DNA of 64,000 bases from the NCBI GenBank assembly GCA_003254925.1, contig QANZ01029578.1, positions 327,552 to 391,551 of the forward strand, in the 5' to 3' direction. The DNA comes from Chamaecrista fasciculata (taxonomy: Eukaryota; Streptophyta; Magnoliopsida; Fabales; Fabaceae). The notes below the pieces were generated by a model, which was not told the origin of the DNA, did no database searches, and worked only from the letters and a program-made list of their open reading frames with translations. Positions 59,501 to 64,000 of this stretch are shown piece by piece. How positions within the stretch are numbered: position 1 is the stretch's first letter; each line of letters opens with the position of its first letter. Position numbers and translations under genes: made by a program.

Positions 59501-61402
59501 TTACTTTTTATAGCATTTTTTCCTTCTTAGGTACTGTGGAAGTACTGTCTTACCCATCTCTTCGGCCTCTTGATACCCTCATGGCTCATACAGCTGGTTG
59601 TTATTGCATTGCAATTGATCCAGTAGGAAGGTATCCTAATTGCACATTATCTCAAGGACTACATTAATTCTAACGTTTTAGCTGTTAAAGGAGGATCTGT
59701 TATTCGATTTTTTTTATTATAATCTCTTACGACTCCTGACTGACTACTAAGGTTTCGATACCATGTTAACGATTAGTCAATTACTTGATTTTAAAAGCTT
59801 AAGCTGTTAAGTAAAAACTTCTATAATAATATCTACTGATACAGTAAGCTAAGAGTCAAATGCACAACCCTATAGCTGAATCTTAAAACTTATCTGTTGT
59901 GGCATTTTGGGTTTCTGTCTTCATTTCATTCAGTTGGTGAAATATTCTTTTTCTTATATAGAAAAATGTTCTTAAGGACATAACAAACAAGAAAAGGTAT
60001 AGATTCAAATAGTAACCTCATGTAACTGAAGCAGATATTTTGCTGTTGGAAGTGCTGATTCGCTAGTCAGCCTGTGGGATATTTCTGAGATGCTTTGTGT
60101 GCGTACCTTTACAAAGCTAGAGTGAGTTTCCCAGGGTTCCATGTTCATGTTATAATTCAGCATGTTTTTCTGATGCTATTCATTATATATAACTTGTAAT
60201 GATAGAATTAGAATGATCTTTTTCTGTTTCTCAGATGGCCTGTCAGGACTATTAGTTTCAATCACACTGGTGATTATATTGCTTCTGCAAGTGAAGACCT
60301 CTTCATTGACATAGTAAGTGTACACAACTATAGCAATTTGTGGGCTAGGCCAGCCCATGGGTATATATAGACTTGGCCCAATTATGCACCTTAAGGCCTA
60401 GGTGGGCTTTACCCGCCTCTCAAACTAAAAATAGTCAAAATTTTTTGGTCATAGGGTCATTTTGGTCCTAAATGTATGTCTCAATGTTCATTTTTGTCCT
60501 TTATGTTTCAAAATGTTCAAATTGGTCCTAAACGTTAGCATAATGTTTCTTTTGGTCCCAAACTATTGAATTTGGTCTTATTTCTCTCGTCTCTCATTTC
60601 AAGTTCAAAGGACTTGTTAAGAGGAACTCGTAGCTCTAAATTCGTCGCATTCAAATTTGAAACTAGAGAGATATGATCAACTTTGCTTGTTTGACCATGA
60701 AACGAACGGTCTACTTTTAGGACTAACTTGACCTCGTTTGCTGACGGCCCCAACTGGACAGAGAAAGTATTCTTTGAGAACATTACGTAGCTCTAAACTT
60801 GTCATGTTTGAACTTGAAATGAGCCATTTTCAATAGTTTGGGACCAAAATGAAGCATTTTATCAACATTTAGGACCAATTTGAACATTAGGGCATACATT
60901 TAGAACCAAAATGACCCTTTAACCAAATTTTTTCCCACTTTTTTGCATCTTATCAATATTATTATCCATAACATTCACATTTAAGCTGTATCATTTTTCT
61001 GTTATCACTTCAAAAAGTCTATTTTTCCTACTGCTAAGACTATCCTTTTAACTGATGTTACTCTGCAATTATATATTGCAAAACTTGTTTGTTAAAATGT
61101 TGGTTTGAACTGGTATAATTGATGTTGCTCCTCTATGAAACAGTCGAATGTTCAAACTGGACGAACGGTGCACCAGATTCCTTGTAGGGCTGCTATGAAC
61201 AGCGTGGAGTGGAATCCTAAATGCAATTTACTTGCATATGCTGGTGATGACAAAAACAAGTATCAAGCTGATGAAGGTATAATCATCTCTGGACTTGTAA
61301 GGTGTTATTAGAAACCCAGGACTCACAAGAAGGCACTGGTTTTAACTTTGTTGCATTTTGTTTGCAGGTGTTTTTCGAATTTTTGGCTTTGAAAGTGCCT
61401 AG
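55032..61402 (+). CDS. THO3: THO complex subunit 3 (TEX1), WD40 protein, eleven exons
   Basis: Exons: 55032-55094, 55235-55330, 57288-57417, 58117-58208, 58365-58433, 59321-59378, 59531-59630, 60035-60121, 60235-60313, 61144-61276 and 61368-61402. They total 313 aa with all phases matching. The start MEEKLPFKNLHSREYSGHKKK is followed by WD repeats: SGSVDQTARIW, ASGDKTVRLWD, TILDVRKF, AVGSADSLVSLWD and ASEDLFIDI, with GH-type turns. The protein ends EGVFRIFGFESA. Composition and length fit plant THO3/TEX1. As part of the nuclear THO/TREX complex it couples transcription to mRNA export and supports small-RNA precursor handling. Intron 2 (1957 bp) holds a TRIM-like repeat and a poly-G artefact, and intron 9 holds a foldback transposon. 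A partial copy of exons 3-5 lies directly upstream. Confidence 0.95.
56414..56830 (+). mobile_element. TRIM-like repeat in THO3 intron 2
   Basis: Two direct repeats start TGATAGGGACTTGGGTAGT (56414 and 56731) and continue with CCACATCGAGTAGAATGGGAT-like and GTATTTAAGTGCCTTGG words. Directly after the first (ending TCTCTAACA at 56587) comes TGGTATCGAAGC (56590-56601), close to the initiator-Met tRNA primer site TGGTATCAGAGC. That order (LTR, primer site, short interior, LTR) fits a terminal-repeat retrotransposon in miniature. A polypurine tract is not evident, and the poly-G run distorts the first repeat. Confidence 0.55.
56531..56565. other. N followed by 34 G: probable assembly artefact
   Basis: The paralogous second repeat at 56731 has only CCCCC-type sequence at this place. 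A homopolymer of this length next to an N suggests a sequencing or gap-filling error. Confidence 0.8.
57595..57650 (-). repeat. Au-type SINE 3' tail in THO3 intron 3
   Basis: Same sequence as at 52865-52920. Because it is in both duplicates it was inserted before the segmental duplication. Confidence 0.6.
60447..60924. mobile_element. Mutator-type foldback element, family A, in THO3 intron 9
   Basis: A perfect 9-bp duplication AAATTTTTT lies at 60438-60446 and 60925-60933. Ends are GGTCATAGGGTCATTTTGG and GGTTAAAGGGTCATTTTGG (read inward). It is the best-bounded member of family A and gives the family its consensus terminus. Confidence 0.9.
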
Positions 61403-62246
61403 AACCATTCACCATAGGCAGCATATACTCTTTTGCTGTTTTCTGTTCTTCAATTGGAATCATTAGCAACCCCCTTTTGTTGTTGTTATCATAGTTAAGA
61501 ATATTCTCCAAACTTTTGTTCAGAGCAATGCCTTTTTACTGCGCAATCTTGATTGACCAAAAATTGTTCATCGAATTCATCTGCGCCAACTCAATTCGCC
61601 TCAATACTAGCTAGGGACAGATGGAAAAGGAGGATCAGAACTTAGATTATTTGGAATTTGATCATATTTTGTTGGTTACATGCAACCAAAAGAAAAAGGA
61701 TGGGAAAAATCTACAAAAGGATCTTGTGCAATAGCTGCGATGTAATGTGGTTTTAAAGTAGTTGCTTTAATTGGAAGGGTTAATCTATGATGCAATTTGT
61801 TGCATATATTAACTTGTACCTGTGATCTCTCATATATATAGTTTTGATTGGTAAAAAAAATTACGTTTTTTATTATTTTTTAACATTAAATTATTTAGAA
61901 AATAGAAATTATGTCACTTTACAATTGTATGTTATATCCCAAGTTAGGATATACACTTGGATAGAAATTATTTTCCAACATATCTTAGGATTCCTCTAAT
62001 TATTTACCAAAAGTAAAAGAATTTCTCTAATTGGAATATTCCAATCATTCCCTTTGAATCTTTAATGTTATGGTAAATTCTCAAACTTTGAGTTTGAGGT
62101 TGCATTTTCCCGATTTTGCAGCCTCAGTTTTTCTTTTTTGGCCAATTTGCAGCCTCAAAGTGTTATCTAATTGTTCAGTGTGAATTCATCTGTTCCAACA
62201 CTTGGATATTTCATTAGTAATCAGTATTTCATTACTAAATGATACT
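61403..62246. other. 3' flank of THO3 and AT-rich DNA
   Basis: The first 400 bp are probably THO3 3'UTR. No further gene is seen. The minus-strand frame at 61323-61511 is a shadow of the last exon and UTR. Confidence 0.55.
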
Positions 62247-62565
62247 AAGGGTGCGTTTGGATGATCCTTTTTGGTTCCTTTATCCTTCTTTATCTCTCAG
62301 TACTCCTTTAATACTAAACTACAGTTAAAAATCTTATTTGTTTTACAGTTATTTTCCCCTCCTTTATTTTCCTCATTTATCTCTCATTTATCTTCTAAAA
62401 TTACTAACATATCCCTACTCAACTATAATTACCTACTTTTTACTAGGGTATATTTGTAAATTGCATATTAAAATATTTTTATTTATTACCCTTATAACTT
62501 TCTCTCTCCATTCATCTTTTCATATTATTTTCTTTTTTTCTTACTCTCACACCTCTCTCTCTCTC
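62247..62565 (+). repeat. Dispersed repeat with GGGTGCGTTTGG end, copy 2
   Basis: It starts AGGGTGCGTTTGGATGATCC and matches the inverted copy at 182-510 through a CT-rich end. Small frames across it (62271-62459, 62338-62577) come from T-rich sequence and are not genes. Confidence 0.65.
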
Positions 62566-62790
62566 ATATTATATTAGATTATATATATAATTTATATTAA
62601 TTTACTTAAAAAATAATTTTAGTCCTTGAAATTATACCAACTCACATCTCCAAACACAAGCTCAAACACCCAAATTAATAAATTCTCAAACTAAAATCGC
62701 ATACCGATTTGAGTTTGCCAAAATGAACATCCGAGGACAATCAACATATAAAAAAAGGCTTGTGAGGTGTGGGAAGTATATATATATGTA

Positions 62791-63415
62791 CTAGAGGGCT
62801 TTGCGTGCCCTAACGAGCACGCAAATATGTATATAAAATTTGAAATAATTTAATTAAGATATATATAACAATGACTTTGATAAATCAACCTATATAAATA
62901 CATAAAAAAATTGTTCTATGAAATTAATAAAAGAAAAAAAAATGAGAAAAATATAAAATAAAATCAAAATTTAAATTTTAAATTAAAACTTCATTTTTTT
63001 GTAGAAAGAAAATTACTCTTCTTGTAATTTTATGACTGAATGTGAATGAATCTAAAATAATGAATGTGAGGATGTTTCTTTATTTTTATAATATTTACAT
63101 ATATTATATTTAAAATTAAATAATAAATATGGGAATGAGGAGGGATGAAACAATTGAACAAACGTGGGGCTGAACATTCATTTTGGGTTGAAAACTTGAA
63201 AATGAACGCGAGTGAATTGTTTTTTATTTTGTTTCTATTTATTTTGATAAATCATATTTGAAATAAAATGAGGACGTGGGATGAACAATTGAACAGGAGG
63301 TGAGTGATTTGTTTCATTTTGTTTTTTATTTATTTTAATAGATTATATTTGAAATTATTTATTTTATACTATAGTTTTAAATGACTATTTTAATAGACAT
63401 ATAAAATAGTATAGA
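62791..63415 (-). mobile_element. Helitron-like non-autonomous element
   Basis: On the minus strand it begins TCTATACTATTTTATATG (63415). It ends with a GCGTGC/GCACGC hairpin (62803-62822), AAAGCCCTCTAG (62791) and then T. TC start, CTRR end with a 3' hairpin and insertion between A and T are Helitron features. No Rep/helicase coding. Confidence 0.7.
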
Positions 63416-63482
63416 TATATAGATATAAATGTATGTATAGTGGATTACACTCAATTTTGGTTCAAGTTACCAATCTTTAGAG

Positions 63483-63575
63483 TGTGGCTTAGCGGTCATA
63501 ACATATATGCACAAAACATACAAGACTGGGTTCGAATTCCCTTGGGCATGTTGCAACTATTTTTTTTTTTGTTTT
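63483..63575 (+). mobile_element. SINE-like tRNA-related repeat
   Basis: GTGGCTTAGCGGTCATAAC (A-box-like) and GGGTTCGAATTCCC (good B box) are followed by a short body and a T run. The segment between the boxes is longer than in a tRNA gene, and there is no acceptor-stem pairing, so I call a SINE and not a tRNA gene. Confidence 0.5.
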
Positions 63576-63962
63576 CAGTATATGGGTAATATTTTTTGTT
63601 GTCTCATTCGACAATAAAAATTACAGATGAGTCCAACTTTAATAATATTTTTTTAGTGTAATCAGATCCCAGGATAATATTGTTGGTGGTGTGAAAAATT
63701 TTATAATCATATTTTAAAAACATTAATAAGAAAAAATATATTTTTGCTAGTGTGAAAATTTAATTACAGTTTGGTCCCTACTCTAACACATATATGAGTA
63801 ATTTTTTGTGGTGAAAAAATAAAAAAAATCAATATAAGAAAAAATTTATAATTCTCGAATCTCAAAACTTTTCAGTTTGGTCACTCTTCCCGTATATATA
63901 TGGATAATATTTTTTTGTACTATACACTATCGAGAAAAAAATGTATGATTCATATAAAAAAA

Positions 63963-64000
63963 GGGTAAATTACAAAATAGGGTCCTGTGGTTTGGCCCTG
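63963..64000 (+). mobile_element. Start of another long-TIR Mutator-type element, cut by the window end
   Basis: GGGTAAATTACAAAATAGG followed by GTCCTGTGGTTTGGCCCTG matches the terminus of the 27652-29022 element. The rest lies outside the window. Confidence 0.7.

Noticed and set aside
63483..63560. tRNA gene
   Set aside because: A good B box is present, but there is no acceptor-stem complementarity and the A-to-B spacing is too long.

Overview
This is nuclear DNA of a flowering plant, almost certainly a core eudicot. It is AT-rich, has spliced genes with GT/AG introns, plant-only families (SIAMESE-related CDK inhibitor, NF-YA with a miR169-type site, Ycf20-like plastid protein) and dense small transposons. 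The species cannot be named from sequence alone. There are two N gaps (1-94 and 48999-49206) and one suspicious poly-G run after an N (56531-56565).

Six genes are supported. They are an SMR-type CDK inhibitor (+, 4510-5001), a Ycf20-like plastid protein (+, 24315-24773 with 5'UTR exons from about 22.06 kb), an NF-YA subunit (+, five coding exons 36764-40419), SEC62 (-, five exons 45788-42501), a small single-pass membrane protein (+, two exons 50444-51788) and THO3/TEX1 (+, eleven exons 55032-61402). NF-YA and SEC62 converge tail to tail. A near-identical partial copy of THO3 exons 3-5 lies directly upstream of the intact gene (52616-54925) and is itself broken by a 1.15-kb insertion. All exon joins quoted keep the reading frame across the junctions.

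The rest is mostly mobile DNA. From 13.6 to 20.5 kb lies a GC-rich, 5'-truncated Ty3/gypsy element of Tat type on the minus strand: 3' LTR, polypurine tract, degenerate integrase and RNase H, plus a broken plus-strand extra ORF with its own TATA-like box. Around it are at least ten foldback elements, nine with 9-bp target duplications I could read directly (the Mutator-type signature). There are also two hAT-like elements with 8-bp duplications, three Helitron-like elements ending in CTAG, two 5'-truncated retroposons with 13- and 20-bp duplications, several tRNA-type SINEs, a TRIM-like repeat in a THO3 intron and a LINE RNase H relic.

I found no new multi-gene system. The observations most worth following are a foldback element carrying a 33-codon fragment of a VEP1/progesterone 5-beta-reductase-like gene, the opposing promoters of the Tat element, the recent THO3 partial duplication in its own 5' flank, and a MITE lodged between a G-box cluster and the NF-YA transcription unit.
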